6,515 nucleotides of DNA, taken from positions 1 through 6,515 of the forward strand of contig DQCH01000118.1 in the NCBI GenBank assembly GCA_003545155.1, in the 5' to 3' direction. The translations under genes and the position numbers were made by a program. Under the pieces are notes generated by a model that did no database searches, was not told the DNA's origin, and worked only from the letters and a program-made list of their open reading frames with translations. Source of the DNA: Candidatus Acetothermia bacterium (lineage in GTDB: Bacteria > Bipolaricaulota > Bipolaricaulia > UBA7950 > UBA9294). Shown piece by piece: positions 1 to 6,045 of the stretch (positions are counted from its first letter, which is position 1; the number at the start of each line of letters is the position of its first letter).

Positions 1-347
1 AACGGCTCGACCAAAAAGTGGGTCAGGGTTCCGGTTGCCTCACCTGTTGTCTGCTCTATCGTGACCTGCTTGTTCATCCGTTCATCGATCCAAGCCTTAG
101 CTTTATCGAAGTCTGCGTTAACGAGAAGCAGCTTATTCTTTCCCCGCTTTCCGAAGAGTTGATCAGGTTTCACAACCAGCTTTTCTTGTTTTAACCACGG
201 TTCTTCCTCCGCTAAGGCCGCAAGGTCGGTCTCTGGCGAAACGAGAACCAATCTGTCATCGAAGCGAAGCTTGCCGTCCGAGTACTGGGGAACCGCCTTT
301 GCAAGAAGACGCTTCGCATCGTATTCGCGTATCCCTTTCTGTGCCAT
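1..347 (-). CDS. aclB: ATP-citrate lyase small subunit (AclB type), N-terminal part, cut by the window edge
   Basis: The first 115 residues are visible; the rest lies beyond position 1. ATP-citrate lyase cleaves citrate with ATP and CoA to acetyl-CoA and oxaloacetate in the cytoplasm. It is the hallmark citrate-cleavage enzyme of one form of the rTCA cycle. In bacteria the roughly 400-residue subunit matches the N-terminal, succinyl-CoA-synthetase-beta-like (ATP-grasp) part of the animal enzyme. The visible part matches that N-terminus: an IREYDAKRLL opening, an acidic stretch ending in EEEPWL (about 48-52), the family signature LVVKPDQLFGKRGK (57-70), and GTLTHFLVEP (106-115), which resembles the LKNFLIEPFVPH region of ACLY. 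The ATG at 347-345 follows a GAGGGTGAGG Shine-Dalgarno stretch about 7 bases upstream. The start is 17 bp after the icd stop, so the two are probably co-transcribed. The large subunit, aclA, would be expected just past the left edge. A succinyl-CoA synthetase beta chain is the main alternative, but the KPDQL-KRGK signature argues against it. Confidence 0.88.
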   Translation of the reverse strand, partial: MAQKGIREYDAKRLLAKAVPQYSDGKLRFDDRLVLVSPETDLAALAEEEPWLKQEKLVVKPDQLFGKRGKNKLLLVNADFDKAKAWIDERMNKQVTIEQTTGEATGTLTHFLVEP

Positions 348-364
348 CAGTGCCTCACCCTCTT

Positions 365-1666
365 TTAAAGGTTGTTAGTGATTTCCTCTCCGAATGCGGA
401 GCAGGAGAGGAGCGTCGCCCCATCCATCTGGCGCTCCAAGTCGTAGGTCACTCGCTTGGAGGTGATCGCACGTTTGATCCCGGCGAGGATCAGCTCCGCA
501 GCCTCGTTCCACCCCATGTATTTGAGCATCTCAACCGCGGAGAGGATAATGCTCCCTGGGTTGACCTCGTTTTTCCCGGCGTGCTTAGGGGCCGTCCCAT
601 GGGTCGCCTCAAAGACGGCACAGCCCGTCTTGTAATTGATGTTCGCACCTGGGGCGACTCCCAGGCCGCCTACTTGAGCAGCGGCTGCATCCGACATGTA
701 ATCACCGTTTAGGTTCATAGTTGCCACCACATCGTACTCTCTTGGTCGCAGGAGCATCTGCTGGAAAAACTGGTCAGCGATCCTATCCTTGAGGACGATC
801 TTGTCCGCCGGCGCATTAGAAGAGTAGGTCTCATTTAGATCCTCTTCGGTGATCACCTGCGGATACTCTTTGCCAACCTCGTACCCCCAGTCGCGGAATG
901 CCCCTTCGGTGAACTTCATGATGTTTCCCTTGTGCGTAAGGGTCACCGATTTTCTGTTGTTTTTGATGGCATAGTCGATCGCCGCACGGATGAGGCGCTT
1001 TGACCCCTCTTCGCTGATCGGCTTCACGCCGACGCCGCACATCTTGGTGAAGCGGAAGGTCGTAACGCCCATCTCCTGCTCAAGCCAATTGATCACCTTA
1101 TCCGCTTCAGGGGTTCCAGCCCGCCACTCGATCCCGGTGTAGACGTCCTCGGTGTTCTCACGGAAGAAGACGATATCCAGGTCTTGCGGGCGCTTAACCG
1201 GCGCTGGCGTTCCTATATGGTGGACGGGCCGTACACATGCGTACAGGTCGAGAACTTTGCGCAACGTCACATTCAGACTGCGGATCCCGCCTCCCACGGG
1301 CGTCGTGAGTGGCCCTTTGATCGCGACAAGGTACTTGCGGATCGCCTGGATTGTCTCCTCAGGGAGGTAAAGCTTCTGCCTCTCGTCAGGGGGGATCGCC
1401 TTGATCTCCTCTTCGGATAGGTTGGGGTGGTTCTTGGCGATGGCCTCATCACCGGCCCATACCTTTAACCACTCGATCTTTCGCTTTCCAGCGTAGGCTT
1501 TATCGACCGCGGCACCGACAACTTTCAGCATGACTGGGGTGATGTCCACACCGATCCCGTCCCCTCGAATGAAGGGGATAATCGGACGATCAGGGACGTT
1601 TAGCCCTTCCTCGGTTATCGTTATTGGGCTGCCATTCCTGGGTGATTTGGAACTCTCACTGTTCAT
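365..1666 (-). CDS. icd: NADP-type isocitrate dehydrogenase
   Basis: 433 residues, close to the 416 of E. coli Icd, with about 17 extra at the N-terminus. It interconverts isocitrate + NADP and 2-oxoglutarate + CO2 + NADPH as a cytoplasmic, Mg-dependent homodimer. Family features visible are FIRGDGIGVDITP (32-44), the substrate loop GGGIRSLNVTLRK (125-137) with S130 at the place of E. coli Ser113, FFRENTEDVYTGIEW (167-181), LTHKGNIMKFTEGAF (243-257) with K246 at the place of Lys230, and NLNGDYMSD (318-326) with metal-ligand candidates D322 and D326. NADP preference is suggested by K361, V368, Y408 and R412 at the places of Lys344, Val351, Tyr391 and Arg395. The usual Tyr345 is His362. The ATG at 1666 follows an AGGAGGA Shine-Dalgarno about 11 bases upstream. 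It lies 35 bp after iclR and 17 bp before aclB with no terminator between, so it is likely the middle gene of iclR-icd-aclB. Isopropylmalate dehydrogenase is unlikely given the length and the C-terminal NADP residues. Confidence 0.96.
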   Translation of the reverse strand: MNSESSKSPRNGSPITITEEGLNVPDRPIIPFIRGDGIGVDITPVMLKVVGAAVDKAYAGKRKIEWLKVWAGDEAIAKNHPNLSEEEIKAIPPDERQKLYLPEETIQAIRKYLVAIKGPLTTPVGGGIRSLNVTLRKVLDLYACVRPVHHIGTPAPVKRPQDLDIVFFRENTEDVYTGIEWRAGTPEADKVINWLEQEMGVTTFRFTKMCGVGVKPISEEGSKRLIRAAIDYAIKNNRKSVTLTHKGNIMKFTEGAFRDWGYEVGKEYPQVITEEDLNETYSSNAPADKIVLKDRIADQFFQQMLLRPREYDVVATMNLNGDYMSDAAAAQVGGLGVAPGANINYKTGCAVFEATHGTAPKHAGKNEVNPGSIILSAVEMLKYMGWNEAAELILAGIKRAITSKRVTYDLERQMDGATLLSCSAFGEEITNNL

Positions 1667-1701
1667 AGCTTGCTTGATCCTCCTCTTTCTTGTTTTGTGT
1701 T

Positions 1702-2463
1702 CTATTGCACACCGCGTGCTTCAAGCGAATCCGTGATCTCCTTGGCTGCCGCCACCACCAATTGAATCGTTCTTTTCCTCTTCTTTCCCTTAAGCCTGTA
1801 GCTCGGTGCAGATATGCTCAGGGCGGCGATGGCATTTCTCGACGGAGAGAAAATAGGAGCGCCAATTCCATAGGTACCCTGAATGACCTCCCCATCACTC
1901 TTGGCAAAACCCTGCTCCTTAATACTTTCAAGTTCATCCTTCAACAGATGGGGATTGGTGATTGTTGTCTTAGAAAACTTAGTAAGCCCCACTCGTTTGA
2001 TGATTTCGTCCTGTTCCTTTGGATCAAGATAGGCCAAGAGGACCTTTCCGGAGGCCCCAGCGTGCAGTGGAAAGGTTGCACCACGCTCGTGGGAAACCCG
2101 TAGAGCATGATGTCCCTCCACTTTCTCAAGACAGATACCCTCCTGCTTGCGCAGGCTGGAGAGGATGACAGTCTCCCCTGTTTTGTCTGACAGTCGCTCC
2201 ATCAAGGGGAGGGCGATCTGTTGAAGAGGCCTTCCTGAGATACCTCGCGCGAGCTCCAAGATCTTTGCACCGAGACGGTAGTCCCCCTCTTTTGTGTCTT
2301 CTTCGATTAAGCCGTGCACCTTCAAGGCGGAGATGTATCGGTAGGCTGTGCTTTTAGGAAGACTGAGCCGCGATGCGATGTCGGCAACACTCAGAGAAGG
2401 GTTTAGTTCACCAAATAGGGTCAAGATTTTTACGCACTTTTCCAGCGTTTTCATGTTGCTCAC
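1702..2463 (-). CDS. IclR-family transcriptional regulator
   Basis: 253 residues, the normal IclR-family length. The N-terminal winged helix-turn-helix spans about residues 5-65, with the recognition region LSVADIASRLSLPKSTAYRY (24-43) and a wing ending in DYRLG (61-65). The effector-binding domain follows, with family landmarks RVSHERGATFPLHAGASGK (122-140), VLLAYL (141-146) and GEVIQGTYGIGAPIF (191-205). IclR proteins bind DNA as dimers or tetramers and respond to small organic acids or aromatic compounds; the ligand here cannot be read from sequence. The frame opens at GTG (2463), and an ATG three codons later (2454) is an equally plausible start; neither has a strong Shine-Dalgarno. The gene lies between acn and icd-aclB, with two promoter candidates and an inverted/direct repeat array just upstream, so autoregulation and control of the downstream citrate genes are likely (inference). 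The 35-bp gap to icd has no terminator. Confidence 0.93.
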   Translation of the reverse strand: MSNMKTLEKCVKILTLFGELNPSLSVADIASRLSLPKSTAYRYISALKVHGLIEEDTKEGDYRLGAKILELARGISGRPLQQIALPLMERLSDKTGETVILSSLRKQEGICLEKVEGHHALRVSHERGATFPLHAGASGKVLLAYLDPKEQDEIIKRVGLTKFSKTTITNPHLLKDELESIKEQGFAKSDGEVIQGTYGIGAPIFSPSRNAIAALSISAPSYRLKGKKRKRTIQLVVAAAKEITDSLEARGVQ

Positions 2464-2474
2464 ATCTGGGTGCT

Positions 2475-2513
2475 ATTCTCGTATTATGAGAATATAATCC
2501 CATTATGTGAATA
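2475..2513. promoter_or_regulatory. Putative operator: three GAGAAT-type half-sites upstream of iclR
   Basis: Seen directly: ATTCTCGTATTATGAGAAT at 2475-2493 is a near-perfect inverted repeat (6-bp perfect arms, further symmetry inside). Its right half, ATTATGAGAATA (2483-2494), recurs as ATTATGTGAATA at 2502-2513 with one mismatch and a 19-bp step, close to two helical turns. The array covers the -10 region and start of the proximal iclR promoter candidate and its -35 box, and sits just downstream of the distal -10. This is the expected geometry for repression. Binding by the IclR protein encoded next door is inferred, not shown. Confidence 0.55.
2483..2511 (-). promoter_or_regulatory. Proximal sigma-70-like promoter candidate for iclR-icd-aclB
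   Basis: On the minus strand a TTCACA box (2511-2506) and a CATAAT box (2488-2483) are separated by exactly 17 bp, each differing from consensus at one base. The predicted start near 2476 gives a leader of about a dozen bases before the GTG at 2463. The -10 box is inside the inverted repeat. Confidence 0.55.
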
Positions 2514-2514
2514 A

Positions 2515-2543
2515 ATACTAGCCCACCAATCGCTCAATGTCAA
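2515..2543 (-). promoter_or_regulatory. Distal sigma-70-like promoter candidate for iclR
   Basis: On the minus strand a consensus TTGACA (2543-2538) is followed after 17 bp by TAGTAT (2520-2515), which matches 4 of 6 consensus positions. The predicted start near 2508 falls within the third half-site of the operator array. Either this or the proximal candidate, or both, may drive the unit. Confidence 0.4.
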
Positions 2544-2559
2544 GGGTCAAGGACGAAGC

Positions 2560-2594
2560 AAAAAGCGCACCACATTAAAACAGCGTTGCGCCTT
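2560..2594 (-). terminator. Intrinsic terminator of the aconitase gene
   Basis: On the minus strand, about 30 bp after the acn stop, GCGCAACGC and GTGGTGCGC can pair around a 9-base loop. The stem has one A-G mismatch and one G-T wobble. Five Ts (2564-2560) follow directly, and preceding As can extend the stem into them. It separates acn from the iclR promoter region and implies that acn is transcribed on its own. Confidence 0.7.
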
Positions 2595-2624
2595 GATGTC
2601 CCAATCTTTAATGTTTCCTGTTTG

Positions 2625-4514
2625 TCACTTCTGCTCGGCAGTGTAGGCGAGAAGGCCTCCTGCTTTCACCATCTCCACTTCGCGTTGGGAGAGGTCGTGA
2701 TGCACCTTGAGCTTGTCGTCCTTTGTCTTGTTAATCAATACCAAATCACCACTTAGCTTGGAAACATCAAGGTGCAACTGGTCCCCTACCTCCAAGCGGT
2801 CGGTATCACATAGGAAGGGGATGATCCCCACATTGATCAGGTTAGCGCGGTGAATGCGGGCGTAGCTCTTGGCAAATACCGCTTTGATCCCGAGCTGCCA
2901 CGGGGCAAGGGCAGCGTGCTCGCGCGAGGAGCCCTGACCATAGTTATCCCCACCAACAATGAACCCACCGTTCTTCTCTTGCGCACGGGCCGCGAACTCC
3001 TTGTCCTCGTAGTAGAAGGTAAATTTGGCGATCTCAGGGAGGTTCGAGCGCAGGTGCTGGGTGAGTGGCCCGGCCGGGAGAATGGCATCGGTCGATATCC
3101 CATCCCCGAGCTTGATTAAAACCTCCCCTTCGAGAACTGAAGGAAGTGGCTTCTGTGGCTCAAGTTGGACGATGTTCGGTCCGCGGCGGATCTCCATGCC
3201 CTCGCCAGCCGGTTCGAGGATCAGGTAGTCATCGACGGTGAGGTGATCCACCTTGACCTTGACCTTGGGCAGCTCACAGGGATTGGCGATCTTTCCAACA
3301 AGGGCGGAGGCTGCCGCGACTTGCGGACTGCACAGGGCGATCTTGCCGAACTTGCTCCCGCCACGACCCTTCCAGTTCCGGTTCACCGTGCGCAGCGACA
3401 AGTGTCCGTGTCCGGGGACAAAACCGATCCCGATACACGCATTGCAACCAGGCTCGATCATCCGGACTCCGGCCTTGGTGAGGGCTAGGAAGCTTCCGTC
3501 CTCCATCAGCATCTCCCAGGCCTGTCGCGACCCCGGCGAGACAATGACGTCGATTTCGGTGCAGACGTGCTTTCCCTTGAGCATCTCCGCGGCCACCTTC
3601 ATATCGTAGTAGCTTCCATTGGTGCAGGAGCCGATGTACACCTGGTCGATCTTCGTGCCCACGACTTCGTCGATGTCGTGGACATTATCTGGCATACCGG
3701 GCATGGCTACCAATGGCTTCAACTTGGAAAGGTCGATCTTGAGGGTTTTGTCGTAGTTGGCTCCCTTGTCGGGCGCTAATTCCACCCAGTCGCCTCCTCG
3801 CCCCTGCATCGCCGCGAACGCCTCGGTCACCTTGTCCGAAGGAAAAATGGATGACGTCGCCCCTGTTTCGGTACACATGTTGGTGATCGTCGCCCGCTCG
3901 GGAACAGAGAGGCTCTTAACCCCAGGACCAGCAAACTCGATAAAGTAGCCAACACCGCCCTTCACCGAGATTCGCCGCAGGATCTCCAAAGCAACGTCCT
4001 TCGCCGCCACCCCCGGGGAAAGTTTCCCGGTGAGAACAATCTGCAGCACCTTGGGAACGGTAAGATGAAACAGCCCCCCGCCTGCTGCCACGGCCACGTC
4101 CATTCCTCCGGCGCCGATCCCGAGCATCCCTAATCCACCGGCCGTCGGGGTGTGAGAATCCGAGCCAAGGAGGGTTTTACCAGGTATTGCAAAGCGTTCG
4201 TAGTGAAGCTGGTGGCAGACCCCGTTCCCATTCTTGGAGAACTTTGCCCCGTAGTGAGAAGCGATCGTCTGAAGGAAGATATGATCGTCGGTCGACTCCC
4301 CCTTGAACCCAAGGGACGTATGATCGCAGTAAGAGACAACCAACTCCGCCTTGATCCGCTCCAGCCCGAGCGATTCGAACTCAAGCCAGGCCATCGTTCC
4401 TGTAGAGTCTTGAGTCAAGCAGTGGTCGATGCGGATTCCCACCTCCGCGCCTTTCTCCAAAGCTCCCTCTTGCACGTGTCGTGAAAGGATTTTCTCCGTC
4501 ATTGTTTTGGACAA
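2625..4514 (-). CDS. acn: Aconitate hydratase, single-chain 629-residue type
   Basis: Interconverts citrate and isocitrate through cis-aconitate using a [4Fe-4S] cluster, in the cytoplasm. At 629 residues it is shorter than bacterial AcnA or AcnB (roughly 850-900). It fits the compact class described from Aquifex, in which the catalytic part (about 1-415) is followed by a C-terminal swivel domain (about 460-600). Visible motifs are HCLTQDSTGT (31-40), GSDSHTPTAGG (117-127), IGSCTNG with cluster ligand C297, GCNACIGIG with C357 and C360, NRNWKGRGG (378-386) and swivel-loop GQGSSREHA (526-534). The frame opens at TTG (4514), supported by GAGGTGA five bases upstream. The later ATG at 4502 would leave a 17-base gap to that site. 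The gene has its own promoter candidate and terminator, so it is probably monocistronic. Homoaconitase or isopropylmalate dehydratase are relatives, but those usually have separate large and small subunits, and the neighbouring icd and aclB favour aconitase. Confidence 0.93.
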   Translation of the reverse strand: MSKTMTEKILSRHVQEGALEKGAEVGIRIDHCLTQDSTGTMAWLEFESLGLERIKAELVVSYCDHTSLGFKGESTDDHIFLQTIASHYGAKFSKNGNGVCHQLHYERFAIPGKTLLGSDSHTPTAGGLGMLGIGAGGMDVAVAAGGGLFHLTVPKVLQIVLTGKLSPGVAAKDVALEILRRISVKGGVGYFIEFAGPGVKSLSVPERATITNMCTETGATSSIFPSDKVTEAFAAMQGRGGDWVELAPDKGANYDKTLKIDLSKLKPLVAMPGMPDNVHDIDEVVGTKIDQVYIGSCTNGSYYDMKVAAEMLKGKHVCTEIDVIVSPGSRQAWEMLMEDGSFLALTKAGVRMIEPGCNACIGIGFVPGHGHLSLRTVNRNWKGRGGSKFGKIALCSPQVAAASALVGKIANPCELPKVKVKVDHLTVDDYLILEPAGEGMEIRRGPNIVQLEPQKPLPSVLEGEVLIKLGDGISTDAILPAGPLTQHLRSNLPEIAKFTFYYEDKEFAARAQEKNGGFIVGGDNYGQGSSREHAALAPWQLGIKAVFAKSYARIHRANLINVGIIPFLCDTDRLEVGDQLHLDVSKLSGDLVLINKTKDDKLKVHHDLSQREVEMVKAGGLLAYTAEQK

Positions 4515-4519
4515 TTAAA

Positions 4520-4526
4520 TCACCTC
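4520..4526 (-). promoter_or_regulatory. Shine-Dalgarno site that decides the TTG start of acn
   Basis: GAGGTGA on the minus strand ends five bases before TTG at 4514. It is too far (17 bases) from the in-frame ATG at 4502, so TTG is the better start. Confidence 0.6.
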
Positions 4527-4540
4527 GCAGATGCGCCGCG

Positions 4541-4568
4541 ATTATACCCATTTACTCTTCCGGTGCAA
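4541..4568 (-). promoter_or_regulatory. Sigma-70-like promoter candidate for acn
   Basis: On the minus strand a perfect TATAAT (4546-4541) lies 16 bp after TTGCAC (4568-4563), a weak -35 box. The predicted start near 4534 gives a leader of about 20 bases containing the GAGGTGA ribosome site. The weak -35 could mean activator dependence, but no activator site is evident. Confidence 0.55.
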
Positions 4569-4603
4569 TCGCATCCTACATTGGGGAGGGATCGTGGGAA
4601 TTA

Positions 4604-4665
4604 AACGTCGGGGATAAACCCCGGCGCAACGAAACGGCGTAGCGTCGCACCTTGTGTGCGACGTT
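4604..4665. repeat. 62-bp REP/MITE-like palindromic element
   Basis: The element begins AACGTCG and ends CGACGTT, perfect 7-bp terminal inverted repeats. Inside are two hairpins: 4606-4626 (arms CGTCGGGG and CCCCGGCG around ATAAA, one G-T pair as + strand RNA) and 4643-4663 (arms CGTCGCAC and GTGCGACG around CTTGT, perfect 8-bp stem). No coding frame, target duplication or transposase is evident. The structure resembles dispersed extragenic palindromic repeats. Only one copy is in the window, so its repeat status is an inference. Confidence 0.5.
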
Positions 4666-4707
4666 AGGTTTTTGAGGCTTTTGCTTCTCAATGCCTCGCA
4701 ACAACCT
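4666..4707. other. Stem-loop downstream of hpnE
   Basis: AGGTT...GAGGC (4666-4678) is mirrored by GCCTC...AACCT (4693-4707), giving a two-part stem with a small internal loop and a 14-base apical loop. On the minus strand it comes 30 bp after the hpnE stop, but no T-run follows it, so it is not a convincing intrinsic terminator. It may stabilise the hpnE transcript 3' end, or belong to the adjoining palindromic element. Confidence 0.35.
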
Positions 4708-4737
4708 ACGGAGTTTGTCACGATCCGAAGGTCAAGT

Positions 4738-6045
4738 TCAGCGAGTTGCAAGCTCCGCAGCGGCGTTCCTCCCAGAGCGCACTGCCCCTTCGATCGTGGA
4801 TGGCCAGCCGGTCGCGGTGTAATCCCCGGCAAGGAATAGTCCGTTGATCGGCGTCTTAGCTTCGGGCCGTAGCGCTTCGCTTCCTGGAGTGGGAAGGAAC
4901 GTTGCGCGAGGATGCCTGATCACCAAGGCATCGAGGAACTTCGCGGTGCGGACGGCTGGAAAGAGTTCTTCAAGCGCGGCGAGGAGTTGATTCCGAATCT
5001 CTTCATTCGGACGGTTTATCAAATCTCGCGCCGCGCTTTGTGAAAGGACGACATGAGTGGGTCCCTCTTTGCCCTGAATACGGCTTACCTCAAAGATCGC
5101 CTGCAGCGGAGAATCGATCACAACCAAAAACGGCTCCTCCATCACGGGACGGTCAAACCACAGGTGAAGATTGACGATCGGCGAGAAGCGAATCTCTTTT
5201 GCCCTGGCGAAATACCCCTTCTCGACTACCGCTCGTGGGAGGAGGGGAAGAAGATCGTATGGTGGGACTGCAGCAATGACGCAGTCAGACTCGATCCTCT
5301 CCCCACTTACGAGCTTCACCCCGCGTGCCACCCCTCTCTCGATAAGAATCTTCGCGACTTGTGCATTTAATAGGACTTCTCCTCCCCACTCAGCGAGGAA
5401 TGAAATCGCACGAGAAAAGAGGTGCGAGAGAGGAACCGTGAACAGTCCCATGTCAGCTCCATGCGGCTTTAAAAACCCCTTCTTGAAGATCATCCCAGCG
5501 GCACGGGCACTCACCGACTCCACACGCTCGTTCAGCGTGGCAATACAGATCGGATCCCACAAACGTGCGATGGCGTTTTTTCCCTGTCCGTGGCAGCGGA
5601 GCCAATCGGCGAACGTTCGGTCCTTCTGCAGGTCGTGTACAAGGAGTAAAAGACCGGTACGCAGCACGGCGATTCGCTCCCTGTAGGAGAGCGGGCGGTA
5701 TCTCATCAGGCTTGGTACAAAGTGAAGCGGGCCGGGGAGAGGTGCTGAGGAAAGGAGGGAGCGCTTCGATCCACAAGCGATCGGGATTGCCAGACGCTCT
5801 TGAAAGGAAACAGACCTCTCCATCCCAAGCTGATGCACCAGGTCGATCGTCTCCGTACAGCAGCGCATGAGGATGTGGTGCCCATAGTCAACTTCTTGCC
5901 TCATGCGGTGATGAAAGAACGAGGCAGCGCGGCCGCCGAGCCGCGGTGACCGTTCGAGGAGGAGGGTCTTTCTCTCCCATTCTGCGAGGGTACAGGCGGT
6001 GGCGATCCCGGCCGGCCCGCCCCCAACGACGATAACTGGTTTCAT
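4738..6045 (-). CDS. hpnE: Hydroxysqualene dehydroxylase, FAD-dependent (HpnE)
   Basis: 435 residues, matching the roughly 420-residue HpnE family rather than the roughly 500-residue CrtI phytoene desaturases. HpnE reduces hydroxysqualene to squalene, the last step of the bacterial HpnC-HpnD-HpnE route from farnesyl diphosphate. The N-terminal FAD-binding fold shows IVVGGGPAGIATA (5-17), LLLERSPRLGGRAASF (28-43) and VDYGHHILM (52-60). Middle-domain family features are RLWDPICIATLNERVESVSAR (161-181), VPLSHLFSRA (204-213) and SPIVNLHLWFDRPVM (288-302). The C-terminal FAD segment is GLFLAGDYTATGWPSTIEGAV (402-422). The family-typical DNGQH is DYGHH here. The ATG overlaps the upstream hpnD stop as ATGA and no clear Shine-Dalgarno precedes it, so translational coupling is likely. 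Membrane association is known for the substrates, but no obvious transmembrane helix is seen. A carotenoid desaturase is the alternative, judged less likely. Confidence 0.88.
   Translation of the reverse strand: MKPVIVVGGGPAGIATACTLAEWERKTLLLERSPRLGGRAASFFHHRMRQEVDYGHHILMRCCTETIDLVHQLGMERSVSFQERLAIPIACGSKRSLLSSAPLPGPLHFVPSLMRYRPLSYRERIAVLRTGLLLLVHDLQKDRTFADWLRCHGQGKNAIARLWDPICIATLNERVESVSARAAGMIFKKGFLKPHGADMGLFTVPLSHLFSRAISFLAEWGGEVLLNAQVAKILIERGVARGVKLVSGERIESDCVIAAVPPYDLLPLLPRAVVEKGYFARAKEIRFSPIVNLHLWFDRPVMEEPFLVVIDSPLQAIFEVSRIQGKEGPTHVVLSQSAARDLINRPNEEIRNQLLAALEELFPAVRTAKFLDALVIRHPRATFLPTPGSEALRPEAKTPINGLFLAGDYTATGWPSTIEGAVRSGRNAAAELATR

Noticed and set aside
299..712. Plus-strand open frame of 137 codons
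   Set aside because: It is antisense to the conserved C-terminus of icd and the start of aclB, and its translation shows no recognisable domain.
1690..2103. Plus-strand open frame of 137 codons
   Set aside because: Lies opposite the IclR effector domain, which has clear family motifs on the minus strand.
2625..4514. Fused isopropylmalate dehydratase or homoaconitase
   Set aside because: Those enzymes are usually two separate subunits, no leucine or lysine pathway gene is adjacent, and the neighbours are icd and aclB.
4604..4707. Intrinsic terminator for hpnDE
   Set aside because: The hairpins have no T-run after them on the minus strand. The only T-run (TTTTT, about 4669-4673) follows the second hairpin on the + strand, where no gene ends.
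4542..4832. Minus-strand 96-codon frame spanning the hpnE end and the intergenic gap
   Set aside because: It runs through the stem-loop repeats and the acn promoter and overlaps the hpnE C-terminus in another frame; no ribosome site or domain.
5171..5686. Plus-strand open frame of 171 codons
   Set aside because: Antisense to hpnE; composition is the Arg/Ser/Pro-rich type expected of a GC-rich shadow frame.
4738..6045. CrtI-type phytoene desaturase
   Set aside because: Too short, and the LWDPICIATLNE and GDYTATGWPSTIEGA segments fit HpnE better.
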